Assembly: GCA_016109435.1 (NCBI GenBank)
Contig: JAEILR010000003.1
Location: 124,001-188,000, forward strand
Direction of reading: 5' to 3'
Length of the DNA stretch: 64,000 nt
Origin: Methanomassiliicoccus sp.
GTDB taxonomy: Archaea; Thermoplasmatota; Thermoplasmata; Methanomassiliicoccales; Methanomassiliicoccaceae
Part shown: in pieces, positions 33,106 to 40,201 of the stretch
How the letters are laid out: each line of letters begins with the position of its first letter
Position numbering within the stretch: the first letter of the stretch is position 1
Translations under genes and position numbers: made by a program
Notes under the pieces: model-generated
The model's input: the letters and a program-made list of their open reading frames with translations, nothing else
Database searches by the model: none
What the model was told of the DNA's origin: nothing

Positions 33106-33239
33106 ATGGATGGATGCTCCATCCATAAGAATACTTATTAACAATCCTGAAGTTTGGGTGTCTGAGGGGAAACCGCCCTGGAACCATGCGTTGATCTAAC
33201 GAACACGCATTGGTTCCAGTATTAGTGCCAGGTGGGAAT
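33106..33239 (+). promoter_or_regulatory. Promoter, operator-like palindrome and leader hairpin of the corrinoid operon
   Basis: A perfect inverted repeat ATGGATGG-ATGCT-CCATCCAT (33106-33126) sits directly before a TATA-like TACTTATTAA (33132-33141). In the leader, TGGAACCATGCG (33179-33190) and CGCATTGGTTCCA (33206-33218) can pair into a 12-pair hairpin with one bulged A and a 15-base loop. It ends 12 bases before the ribosome site AGGTGG. The palindrome looks like a regulator site. The hairpin could affect translation or RNA stability; both roles are inferred. Confidence 0.6.
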
Positions 33240-33881
33240 ATGGTAAACAAAGAGCAACTGTTGAGTGGATTGGAACAGGCCGTTGTGAACGGGAAGAAAG
33301 CGGAAGCCGCGAGGATCGCCAATGAGGTCATCTCGAGTGGCGTGAAACCCATGGAGGCCATCGATGCAGGCCTTATCAAGGGGATGATGGTGGTCGGCGA
33401 GAAGTACGCCGCGCACACCATCTTCCTGCCCCAGGTGCTGCTCGCCGCTGACTCCATGTACGGCGCCCTTGACATCCTCCTTCCGCACATCCCCAAGGAA
33501 GCTGCGGCGAAGAGGGTGGATATGGTGATCGGAGTAGTGGAGGGAGATGTCCACGACATCGGGAAGAACATCGTGAAGACCATGTTCACCGCCGCCGGAT
33601 TCAACGTGCACGATGTCGGACGGGACGTCCCGGCCGAGAAGTTCGTCGCCGATTCGAAGGCCAACAACGCCCAGGTCGTGGCCATGAGCACGCTGATGAC
33701 CCCGACCATGGACTCCATGAAGGCGTCCGTGGACGCCCTGGTGGAAGAGGGACTGAGGGCCAAGGTAAAGATCATCATCGGTGGCGCCCCGACCTCCCAG
33801 GAGTTCGCTGACGAGATCGGTGCGGACATGCACGCCGTGAACGCCCAGGACGCAGTGGCCAAGGTCAAGGCCGCGCTGTAA
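33240..33881 (+). CDS. Methyltransferase corrinoid protein, copy 1 (MtaC/MtbC/MttC family)
   Basis: A 213-residue two-domain corrinoid protein: a helical cap domain (1-85) and a B12-binding Rossmann domain (about 90-213). The cobalt-binding His is His105 in DVHDIG. STLMTPTMDSM and IIGGAPTSQEFADEIGAD are further B12-domain motifs. It carries the methyl group between a substrate methyltransferase and a UroD-fold methyltransferase, which is the next gene (12 bases). Which substrate it serves cannot be read from sequence, and no MttB- or MtaB-like partner is in the window. GGTGGG precedes the ATG. Confidence 0.92.
   Translation: MVNKEQLLSGLEQAVVNGKKAEAARIANEVISSGVKPMEAIDAGLIKGMMVVGEKYAAHTIFLPQVLLAADSMYGALDILLPHIPKEAAAKRVDMVIGVVEGDVHDIGKNIVKTMFTAAGFNVHDVGRDVPAEKFVADSKANNAQVVAMSTLMTPTMDSMKASVDALVEEGLRAKVKIIIGGAPTSQEFADEIGADMHAVNAQDAVAKVKAAL
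33678..33722 (+). repeat. Identical tract between corrinoid genes, copy 1
   Basis: These 45 bases are identical to 35585-35629. Another near-identical tract of about 54 bases surrounds the DVHDIG codons. The shared tracts suggest recent duplication or gene conversion. Confidence 0.75.
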
Positions 33882-33893
33882 GGAGGAATGCAG

Positions 33894-35006
33894 ATGGCTG
33901 ACACAATGAACCACATCGAGAGGGACGTGGCCGCGCTGAGCAACAAGCCCGCGGACCGCCTGCCCACATATCCGTTGGCGATGGGTGTATGCCGCAGGCT
34001 GCTCAACGGAGGCGCCGGGATCACCTACCACGAATGGGTGACCGATCCCAAGAAGTTCGCCGACGCCTTCATCGCCGGGCAGAAGTACTTCGACTTCGAC
34101 TTCGCCATTGGCCTGATGGACCTTTCGGTCATGGCCGGCGACATGGGTAGCCACGTCCGCATGGACGAGCAGAACACCCCGTTCGTCGACGACCCGGTCA
34201 TCAAGACCGTGGAGGACTACGAGAAGATCGAAGTGCCCAACATCAAGGACCCCAAGACCCGCTCCAACATCCTGGTCGAGGGGACCGGGATGTTCGTGAA
34301 GGCGCTGGGTTCCGAGGTCATCACCGCGGCGTTCCTCGAGGGACCGCTGCTGGCCCTGACCCAGAGCAGGGGAGCGGAGTACGTGTTCAAGGACATGTAC
34401 GACAACGAGTCCTCCCGTGCCGCCGTGCACAAGGCCCTGAAGACCATCACCGAATACGACAAGGATATGGTAAAGGCCTTCGCCCAGAAGAAGCCTGCCG
34501 GGCTGGTATGGGACTACCTGTGGGGGTCCTACTCCTGCCTCGGCGACGTCGAGTACGACGAGTTCGAGGGCCAGCAAAAGTACGCCGGCTGCCTGAACGA
34601 CCTCGTGGTCAAGGAAGGCATGGCCAACTGCGTGCACAACTGCGCCGACCTGCCCCACCTGGACACCCAGGTGACCAAGTTCAAGTCGACGATCTTCAGC
34701 GGCGCCTACTACCCCCTCATCCCGGGAAGCCCGTCCGCCAAGGAGGTCATCTCCAAGGGATACTCGGACAACTGCCTGATGGCCGGCAACATCGACCCCC
34801 AGGGATATGTCCGCTGGTCCGCCGAGAAGATGCAGAAGACCACCATGAACCTGTGCACCGAAGCGGTCACCGCACTGAAGGAGCGCGGCCTCGGCGCCCG
34901 CTACTGCATCGCTTCCGGCTGCGAGGTCCCCCCCGCGCTGGTCACCAAGATGGACAACATCAAGGTCTGCGTGGACACCGTCAAGCAGTACGGCAAGTTC
35001 GCCTGA
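33894..35006 (+). CDS. UroD-fold zinc methyltransferase paired with corrinoid protein
   Basis: A 370-residue UroD-fold protein. Zinc ligands are H248-x-C250 (CVHNCADLPHLD) and C343 (ASGCEVPP). It is the middle gene of a corrinoid/methyltransferase/corrinoid set, so it most likely takes methyl from the flanking corrinoid proteins to coenzyme M, or loads them from a substrate. The sequence differs from the two stand-alone copies at 3704 and 8066. The ATG at 33894 has AAGGAGG at a normal distance; an in-frame ATG at 33888 is too close to it. Confidence 0.88.
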   Translation: MADTMNHIERDVAALSNKPADRLPTYPLAMGVCRRLLNGGAGITYHEWVTDPKKFADAFIAGQKYFDFDFAIGLMDLSVMAGDMGSHVRMDEQNTPFVDDPVIKTVEDYEKIEVPNIKDPKTRSNILVEGTGMFVKALGSEVITAAFLEGPLLALTQSRGAEYVFKDMYDNESSRAAVHKALKTITEYDKDMVKAFAQKKPAGLVWDYLWGSYSCLGDVEYDEFEGQQKYAGCLNDLVVKEGMANCVHNCADLPHLDTQVTKFKSTIFSGAYYPLIPGSPSAKEVISKGYSDNCLMAGNIDPQGYVRWSAEKMQKTTMNLCTEAVTALKERGLGARYCIASGCEVPPALVTKMDNIKVCVDTVKQYGKFA

Positions 35007-35039
35007 TATCGTTCCAGGCGATGCCAAACCCCTTTCAAT

Positions 35040-35086
35040 CATTTCCCTATTTTTTCCTTCAGACCTCGGGCTAAGTGTTATAATGC
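35040..35086 (+). promoter_or_regulatory. T-rich terminator then promoter of the second corrinoid gene
   Basis: A pyrimidine tract with six or more T (about 35048-35056) after the methyltransferase gene looks like an archaeal terminator. A TATA-like TTATAATG (35078-35085) follows, about 65 bases before the ATG at 35147. The second corrinoid gene can therefore be transcribed separately. Confidence 0.45.
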
Positions 35087-35146
35087 GCCCTTACATTTCT
35101 AGCGCAGGGCGGGGCGGCTACGGCCCCGTGATCTAGCGGGAGGAAC

Positions 35147-35797
35147 ATGGCGAGGAAGGAGCGAATCCTGGCAGGGCTCGAGCACGCGGTGGTTTCGGGG
35201 AACAAGGAAGAGTCCGTCCGTTATGCGAACACCGCCATCAAGGAGCAGGTGCCGCCACTGGATGCGATCGACGGAGGGCTCATCAAGGGGATGGCCATCA
35301 TCGGCGACCGGTACTCGGCGCACAAGATATTCCTGCCCCAGGTGCTGCTCGCCGCTGACGCCATGTACGCGGCGCTGGGCATCCTCCTCCCCCGCCTGCC
35401 GAAGGAGGCAGCCTCGGGACGGGTGACCCTGGTGATCGGAGTGGTGGAGGGAGATGTCCACGACATCGGGAAGAACATCGTGAAGGCCATGCTAACCGCC
35501 GCAGGGTTCAACGTGCGTGATCTGGGCAAGGACCAGCCGGAGGACGCATTCGTGCGCGAGGCGCACATCTCGGAGGCCTCGGTGGTGGCCATGAGCACGC
35601 TGATGACCCCGACCATGGACTCCATGAAGACCACTGTGGACGCGCTCATCGAGGACGGTGTGAGGAAAAACCTGCTGATCGTCATCGGTGGGCCGCCCAC
35701 CTCGAAGGAGTTCGCCGACGAGATCGGGGCGGACGTTCATGCCACCAACGCCCAGGAAGCAGTGGCCAAGATCAGGGCGGCCCTGGGGACGAGATGA
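35147..35797 (+). CDS. Methyltransferase corrinoid protein, copy 2
   Basis: A 216-residue paralogue of 33240-33881 with the same layout. It has a helical cap, the B12-binding domain with His105 in DVHDIG, STLMTPTMDSM, and IGGPPTSKEFADEIGAD. It has identical nucleotide tracts with copy 1 but different charged surface residues (DLGKDQPEDAFVREAH). It may share the UroD-fold methyltransferase between them, or serve a different methyl substrate. A GGGAGG ribosome site precedes the ATG. Confidence 0.92.
   Translation: MARKERILAGLEHAVVSGNKEESVRYANTAIKEQVPPLDAIDGGLIKGMAIIGDRYSAHKIFLPQVLLAADAMYAALGILLPRLPKEAASGRVTLVIGVVEGDVHDIGKNIVKAMLTAAGFNVRDLGKDQPEDAFVREAHISEASVVAMSTLMTPTMDSMKTTVDALIEDGVRKNLLIVIGGPPTSKEFADEIGADVHATNAQEAVAKIRAALGTR
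35585..35629 (+). repeat. Identical tract between corrinoid genes, copy 2
   Basis: Second copy of the 45-base tract found at 33678-33722. Confidence 0.75.
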
Positions 35798-35837
35798 AGG
35801 GACCGTCCGCCAGGGGCCCTGCCAGAACTAGCATAGA

Positions 35838-35892
35838 GCGAAAAAAAATCATCTCTTTATAGTGTATCGGTCATACCAATGGCAGTGACGCC
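35838..35892 (+). promoter_or_regulatory. Promoter of the CobW-like operon
   Basis: A BRE-like CGAAAAAAAA and TATA box TTTATAG (35856-35862) lie about 30 bases before the ATG at 35893, so the leader is very short or absent. Confidence 0.5.
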
Positions 35893-36564
35893 ATGAAGAT
35901 CGCACAGATCGCAGGCTTTTTGGGAAGCGGGAAGACCACCCTGCTCATCGAGGTCGCCAAGGACCTCGTGGACCGGGGGAAGCGGGTCGCTATCGTGGTG
36001 AACGATGTCGGGGAGATCAACGTCGATTTCAAGATCGTGGAGTCATACGGTCTGCGGGCCAAGGAGATGTCCGGAGGCTGCATCTGCTGCGAGATCGCCG
36101 GCAACTTCGCCAACACCCTGGCTCTGCTGTGGACCAACTTCAAACCGGACATCGTCATCGTGGAGCCGTCCGGCGTGGCCATCCCCTGGGGGCTCAAGCG
36201 GGCGGCGGAATATTCCGAGGCTGAGGTGCCGGTGACCATCGAGCACGCGCCCGTGCTCACCCTGGTGGACTCCACCCGCATCGATACCCTGTTGCGCACC
36301 GTGCGCCGGCTGGTGGTGACCCAGATCAGAGAGGCGGACGTATGCCTGATCAACAAGGTCGACGCCTCCGACGAAGGCCGGATCAAGAGGTCCGAGGACC
36401 TTGTCCGGGAGATCAACCCCAAGTGCGAGGTCTTGCGGATCTCGACCCACAAGGGGATGGGGATCAAGGAGGTCGCCGACATCATCGCCGACCGCACCTC
36501 GTCCCGCTACGATGAGGCGGTGGAGAAGGAGCTCCTCCGCCAGCAGTACGGGGGCGGGGCATGA
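35893..36564 (+). CDS. CobW/HypB/UreG-family GTPase (G3E metallochaperone)
   Basis: A 223-residue G3E GTPase. The Walker A loop GFLGSGKTT is at 8-16. The metal-binding CxCC of COG0523 proteins is C63-I-C65-C66 in SGGCICCEIAG. The base-specificity motif is NKVD (about 155-158). Relatives insert or traffic Zn, Ni or Co into enzymes. It is the first gene of a set with an unknown protein and a Cys-rich protein, just after the corrinoid/zinc methyltransferase genes. Delivery of Zn or Co to those enzymes is a plausible inference. It lacks the usual C-terminal CobW_C domain. It overlaps the next gene by four bases. Confidence 0.88.
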   Translation: MKIAQIAGFLGSGKTTLLIEVAKDLVDRGKRVAIVVNDVGEINVDFKIVESYGLRAKEMSGGCICCEIAGNFANTLALLWTNFKPDIVIVEPSGVAIPWGLKRAAEYSEAEVPVTIEHAPVLTLVDSTRIDTLLRTVRRLVVTQIREADVCLINKVDASDEGRIKRSEDLVREINPKCEVLRISTHKGMGIKEVADIIADRTSSRYDEAVEKELLRQQYGGGA

Positions 36565-37028
36565 GCGAGATGGACGAGGACATCCACCTGGCGATGCACC
36601 GCGAGGCCGACGAGCTGGGCAAGTTCGCCACCCAGCTCAGGGTGCACGCTCCCGCCTCCCTGTCAAGGGAGCAGGCGGCCAGCGTCCTGGGCGAACTGCT
36701 GTCGCTGATCACCAAGAAGTGCATGGACCACGGTGCGGACCTGGTCGGCCACATCAAGGTCTTCCTGAAGACAGCGGACGGCGCGATGTCGGCAAGCCTC
36801 ATCGACCCGGAGAGGGGACCGAACGTCACCCACGACTTCGGCGAGGGGGCGAGGTTCCAGGACGCCGAGATGACCCTCCACGTCATCGTCCACGGCATCT
36901 GGGACCCCGAGGTCAGGGAGCAGAGCCTGGAAGCCATCCAGGCGGTGTTCGGACGCCACGGCGTGAGCTACGAGATCATCAAGGACTATTACGAGAAGGA
37001 TAAGGGCATGGCCCACCACCAGAAGTGA
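36561..37028 (+). CDS. Unknown protein coupled to the CobW-like GTPase
   Basis: A 155-residue soluble protein with alternating helices and strands. Potential metal-binding His occur near both ends (DIHLAMHREADELG; MAHHQK at the tail) and in HVIVHGIWDPE. The second half (HVIVHGIWDPEVREQSLEAIQAVFGRHGVSYEIIKDYYE) looks like a ferredoxin-like or thiamine-binding-like alpha/beta unit. No family recognised. The ATGA overlap with the GTPase gene argues for a joint function. Confidence 0.7.
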   Translation: MSEMDEDIHLAMHREADELGKFATQLRVHAPASLSREQAASVLGELLSLITKKCMDHGADLVGHIKVFLKTADGAMSASLIDPERGPNVTHDFGEGARFQDAEMTLHVIVHGIWDPEVREQSLEAIQAVFGRHGVSYEIIKDYYEKDKGMAHHQK

Positions 37029-37032
37029 TATC

Positions 37033-37392
37033 ATGGCCAGGAAGGACGAGGAGGAACAGGAGCAGAGGGACTTCATCCACCCCAACTACGCCAAGGCGAT
37101 GACCGAGCACGGGGTCAGCTGGAACACCCTCGCCACGTTGCGGCGGTCCAGGTGCCCCCAGTGCGGCTTCGAGTTCTCGCTGAGCTACGCCCGCACCATC
37201 GCCTGCCGGGGGTGCCCCATGGCCACCAAGAACTGCCCCAAGGTGCGGTGCGCCAAGTGCGACCACGAGTTCTACATCCAGGAGATGTCCCATATCGGGG
37301 GGAGCGAGTACGCGGAGAGGGCGGTGGCGAAGCACCAGTCGAAGGTGGAAAGAACTTACAACGAGCAGATCGGGCGGAACAGGAACCGCTGA
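37033..37392 (+). CDS. Cys-rich zinc-ribbon-like protein
   Basis: A 119-residue protein with seven Cys: C41, C44 (CPQC), C58, C61 (CRGC), C68, C73 and C76 (CAKC). The CPQC and CAKC pairs can make a zinc ribbon around a middle CRGCP group. It lies four bases after the previous gene and seems the last member of the CobW-like operon. Its charged tail ends in NEQIGRNRNR. Function unknown; a metal-carrier or scaffold role for the GTPase system is a guess. Confidence 0.7.
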   Translation: MARKDEEEQEQRDFIHPNYAKAMTEHGVSWNTLATLRRSRCPQCGFEFSLSYARTIACRGCPMATKNCPKVRCAKCDHEFYIQEMSHIGGSEYAERAVAKHQSKVERTYNEQIGRNRNR

Positions 37393-37397
37393 TCTCC

Positions 37398-38030
37398 CTA
37401 TCTTTTTCTCTCAAAATACGCGGTCAGGATGTTGCGCTCCCCTCTCTTCAATGTCTCCGCCGCGGTGGAGATGGAGATCCCGCTCATCCTGGCCAGTTCC
37501 TCGATGGTCACCCGCCGGGGATAATCGAAGAACCCGCGCTCCAGGGCCAGCCTCACCAGCTTCTCCTGCTTCCTGGTGACCGTAGGCCTGTCGGCCGTAC
37601 GGGCGATGCGCACTATGTCGATGTCCATTCCCTTGGAGGAGATGGCCCTGATCAGCTCGGGAAGGGAGCCCTCGCTGCCGGACAGGACCTTGAAGTACGC
37701 CTTTCCGTCGCCGTCGGACCATGCGGACTCCAGGAAGCATCCGCAGTCCACGATGGTCCAGATGATCCAGAGTTCACGCATCGCCACCGAGCCGACCAGC
37801 CGTCCCTCGGACACATCGGAGGTTTCCACGCTGATGATCTCCGGGCGGGACCTCATCTCCTCGATGGCCTCCGCTCCATCACCCTCCAAGCCGTTGATCT
37901 CGAACAGGGCCTGACCGCCCCTCTTCCTCCAGGGGATGCACTCCGTCACCGTCACGTTAAGGGATCGCGATGCTGCGAGGTCCACGATCCAAAAGCGCAT
38001 CCCCCGGATGGAAAACTCGGCTTCCATCAT
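37398..38030 (-). CDS. Bacterio-opsin-activator type HTH regulator (HTH_10)
   Basis: A 210-residue protein. The C-terminal 60 residues are an HTH_10 (Bat-type) domain: ALERGFFDYPRRVTIEELAR followed by MSGISISTAAETLKRGE, which is very typical. The N-terminal 140 residues are alpha/beta with several Cys (IVDCGCFLESAW) and may be a sensor. It is divergent from the HyuA-type operon (166 bases between starts) and convergent with the Cys-rich gene, so it probably controls the HyuA-type operon. Confidence 0.82.
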   Translation of the reverse strand: MMEAEFSIRGMRFWIVDLAASRSLNVTVTECIPWRKRGGQALFEINGLEGDGAEAIEEMRSRPEIISVETSDVSEGRLVGSVAMRELWIIWTIVDCGCFLESAWSDGDGKAYFKVLSGSEGSLPELIRAISSKGMDIDIVRIARTADRPTVTRKQEKLVRLALERGFFDYPRRVTIEELARMSGISISTAAETLKRGERNILTAYFERKR

Positions 38031-38069
38031 GTGGCCGGTTCGTAATAGTGGACCCCTTAGTTAGCCTTT

Positions 38070-38110
38070 CTGGACCCGGGTCCGGGATGCCCGCCCAGAT
38101 TATATAGCGG
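38070..38110 (+). promoter_or_regulatory. Operator-like palindrome and TATA box before the HyuA-type operon
   Basis: A perfect 12-base palindrome GGACCCGGGTCC (38072-38083) lies 16 bases before a TATA box TTATATA (38100-38106). The start codon is at 38196, so the leader is about 65 bases. The divergent HTH_10 regulator gene suggests the palindrome may be its site. Confidence 0.5.
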
Positions 38111-38195
38111 AAACGATGTCCAGAATCAGACAGCATATTGCGGGAGCACAATAATCATCGTCCATCGCGCTCGCACGACTGTCAGGCGATCTATC

Positions 38196-40145
38196 ATGAA
38201 ACTTGGGTTGGGAGTGGACACCGGCGGTACTTTCACCGACGCGGCGATCGTGGATCTGGATACCAAGAAGTTGATCGTCAAGGCCAAAGCTCCCACTACT
38301 TACCATGATCTCAGCATAGGCATCATCGGGGCGATCGACAGCGCCGTGGTCAAGAACGGCGTCAAGCCGGCCGACATCAAGCTGGTCGGACTGTCCACAA
38401 CCCTGGCCACCAACGCCATCCTACAGGGACGGGGAGGCGAGGTGGGCCTCATAGGCATCGGCTGGAAACCCCAGCCGGAGTGGCATTTCGACGCCAAGCG
38501 GACCGCGTTCGTGAAGGGCGGCTACGACTCCATGGGCAAGCGGGCCGAGGCGCTGGACGAGGCGGAGCTGGCCAAGGCCATCGACGACATCTGCCAGGAG
38601 GTGGACGCTGTGGTGGTCTCGGGCATGTTCAGCGTGGCCAACCCCGTCCAGGAGACCACGGTCAAGGCCATGGTGAAGGCGAAGTACGACCTCCCGGTGG
38701 TCATGGGTCACGATCTCACCGCCGAGCTGGGCATTTACGAGAGGACGATCACCGCCATCCTCAACGCCAAGCTGCTGCCGGTCATCAACGATTTCCTGGA
38801 CTCGATGGAGCGTTCGCTGCTGTCGAGAGGAATCGACGCGGCCATCTACGTGTTCAAGGGCGACGGGGGGCTCATGGGCCTGCCGGTGGCCAAGGAGATG
38901 CCGGTGGAAACGGTGCTCTCGGGACCGGCCGCCAGCCTCATGGGTGGCCGGGCCATCTCCGGACTGGAGAGCTGCCTGGTGATCGACCTGGGCGGAACGT
39001 CGACGGACATCGCCTACCTCGAGGGCGGCTTCCCCCGCCTCAACAAGGAGGGGTCTATGGTCGGCAAGTGGCGCACCAGGGTACGGGCCATCGACATCTG
39101 GACCGCCGGGCTCGGCGGCGACTCGAACGTGGGCATGGACGACAAGGGAAGGCTGGTCCTGGGGCCCGACCGGGCATACCCCATGGCCCTGGCGGGGCGG
39201 GAATATCCCGCGCTCAAGGAGAGGATGGAAACCGCGAGGACGGTCACCTTCTTCGTCCCTTACCGCAAGGCCACCGCGGCCCTGTCGTCCAAGGAGAAGA
39301 GGGTGCTGGAGTTCGTGTGGGAGCACCGGCCGTGCACCCTGTTCGATGCCATCAATGGCATCGACGACGTGGTCTTCGTGGAGGACCAGCTGATCTCCCT
39401 GCGCCGGCGCGGGTACATTCTGCAGACCGGGCTGACACCGACGGACATCATGCACGTGCAGGACATCTACGAGGCCGGGGACAAGGAGGCGTCCAGGATC
39501 GCCCTCGATGTATTCGCCGGAAAGTACGGAGCGGACCCCGGGTCCCTGGGGAACATGATCATGGACCTCATGGTCACCCGCATCGGCGAGGAGATAATCA
39601 AAAAGGCTCTGGTGGACCAGGGCGCGGACATACCCGCATCCTCCGGGTTCGACATGCTGCTGCGGTCCTCCGCCGGCTCGGGCCTGCTCAAGGACCTCAG
39701 CGTCCGGGCGACCCCCAAGGTGCCCATCGTGGGCGTGGGCGCTCCGGCCAAGGTGTTCATCGCCCCGCTGGAGTCCAGGCTGGGATGCCCGGTGGTGGTC
39801 CCCGAGGGCCATGAGGTCGGGAACGCGGTGGGGGCGGTGCTGAGCCAGGTGACCGAAACGGTCTCCGTGCGCATCCACCCCAAGGAGTTCAAGTACGTCG
39901 TGTTCGCCCCCGGGGCATCGCCCATGGAATACTCGAACTACGACTCGGCCATGGGCGCCGGGAAATCTTACGCTGAGTACAATGTGAAGAACAAGATATT
40001 GCAGACCGGGGCGGTCGATATCAAGGTAAAGATCGATGTGGACGAGCACCGCTTCTGTGATGGATACGGGCAGGAGATGAAGTTCACCAACTGGGTGGAC
40101 ATCACAGCCACGGCGACGGGAAAGCCCAGGCTGAAGGGGCAATGA
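38196..40145 (+). CDS. HyuA/oxoprolinase-type ASKHA ATPase, copy 1
   Basis: A 649-residue protein of the hydantoinase/oxoprolinase A family (actin-like ATPase fold). Phosphate 1 is GVDTGGTFTDA (6-16), phosphate 2 is IDLGGTSTDI (263-272), and GVGAPAKVFIAPLE is the late nucleotide motif. Between about 366 and 417 there is a winged-helix-like insert (KRVLEFVWEHRPC, FVEDQLISLRRRGYILQTGL). The usual HyuB partner is missing. ATP-driven activation of corrinoid or metal enzymes, as with other ASKHA activators, is a plausible alternative to hydantoin hydrolysis; this is inference. It is the first gene of a four-gene operon. Confidence 0.82.
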   Translation: MKLGLGVDTGGTFTDAAIVDLDTKKLIVKAKAPTTYHDLSIGIIGAIDSAVVKNGVKPADIKLVGLSTTLATNAILQGRGGEVGLIGIGWKPQPEWHFDAKRTAFVKGGYDSMGKRAEALDEAELAKAIDDICQEVDAVVVSGMFSVANPVQETTVKAMVKAKYDLPVVMGHDLTAELGIYERTITAILNAKLLPVINDFLDSMERSLLSRGIDAAIYVFKGDGGLMGLPVAKEMPVETVLSGPAASLMGGRAISGLESCLVIDLGGTSTDIAYLEGGFPRLNKEGSMVGKWRTRVRAIDIWTAGLGGDSNVGMDDKGRLVLGPDRAYPMALAGREYPALKERMETARTVTFFVPYRKATAALSSKEKRVLEFVWEHRPCTLFDAINGIDDVVFVEDQLISLRRRGYILQTGLTPTDIMHVQDIYEAGDKEASRIALDVFAGKYGADPGSLGNMIMDLMVTRIGEEIIKKALVDQGADIPASSGFDMLLRSSAGSGLLKDLSVRATPKVPIVGVGAPAKVFIAPLESRLGCPVVVPEGHEVGNAVGAVLSQVTETVSVRIHPKEFKYVVFAPGASPMEYSNYDSAMGAGKSYAEYNVKNKILQTGAVDIKVKIDVDEHRFCDGYGQEMKFTNWVDITATATGKPRLKGQ

Positions 40146-40201
40146 CGGCGCCGGAAGGACAGCAGGTCCGAGAGCGATGAGACCATAAAGGACGTGTCAA
40201 A

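Noticed and set aside
33222-35042. 606-codon minus-strand frame across the corrinoid genes
   Set aside because: Antisense shadow of two real genes; spans their intergenic region without its own start or ribosome site.
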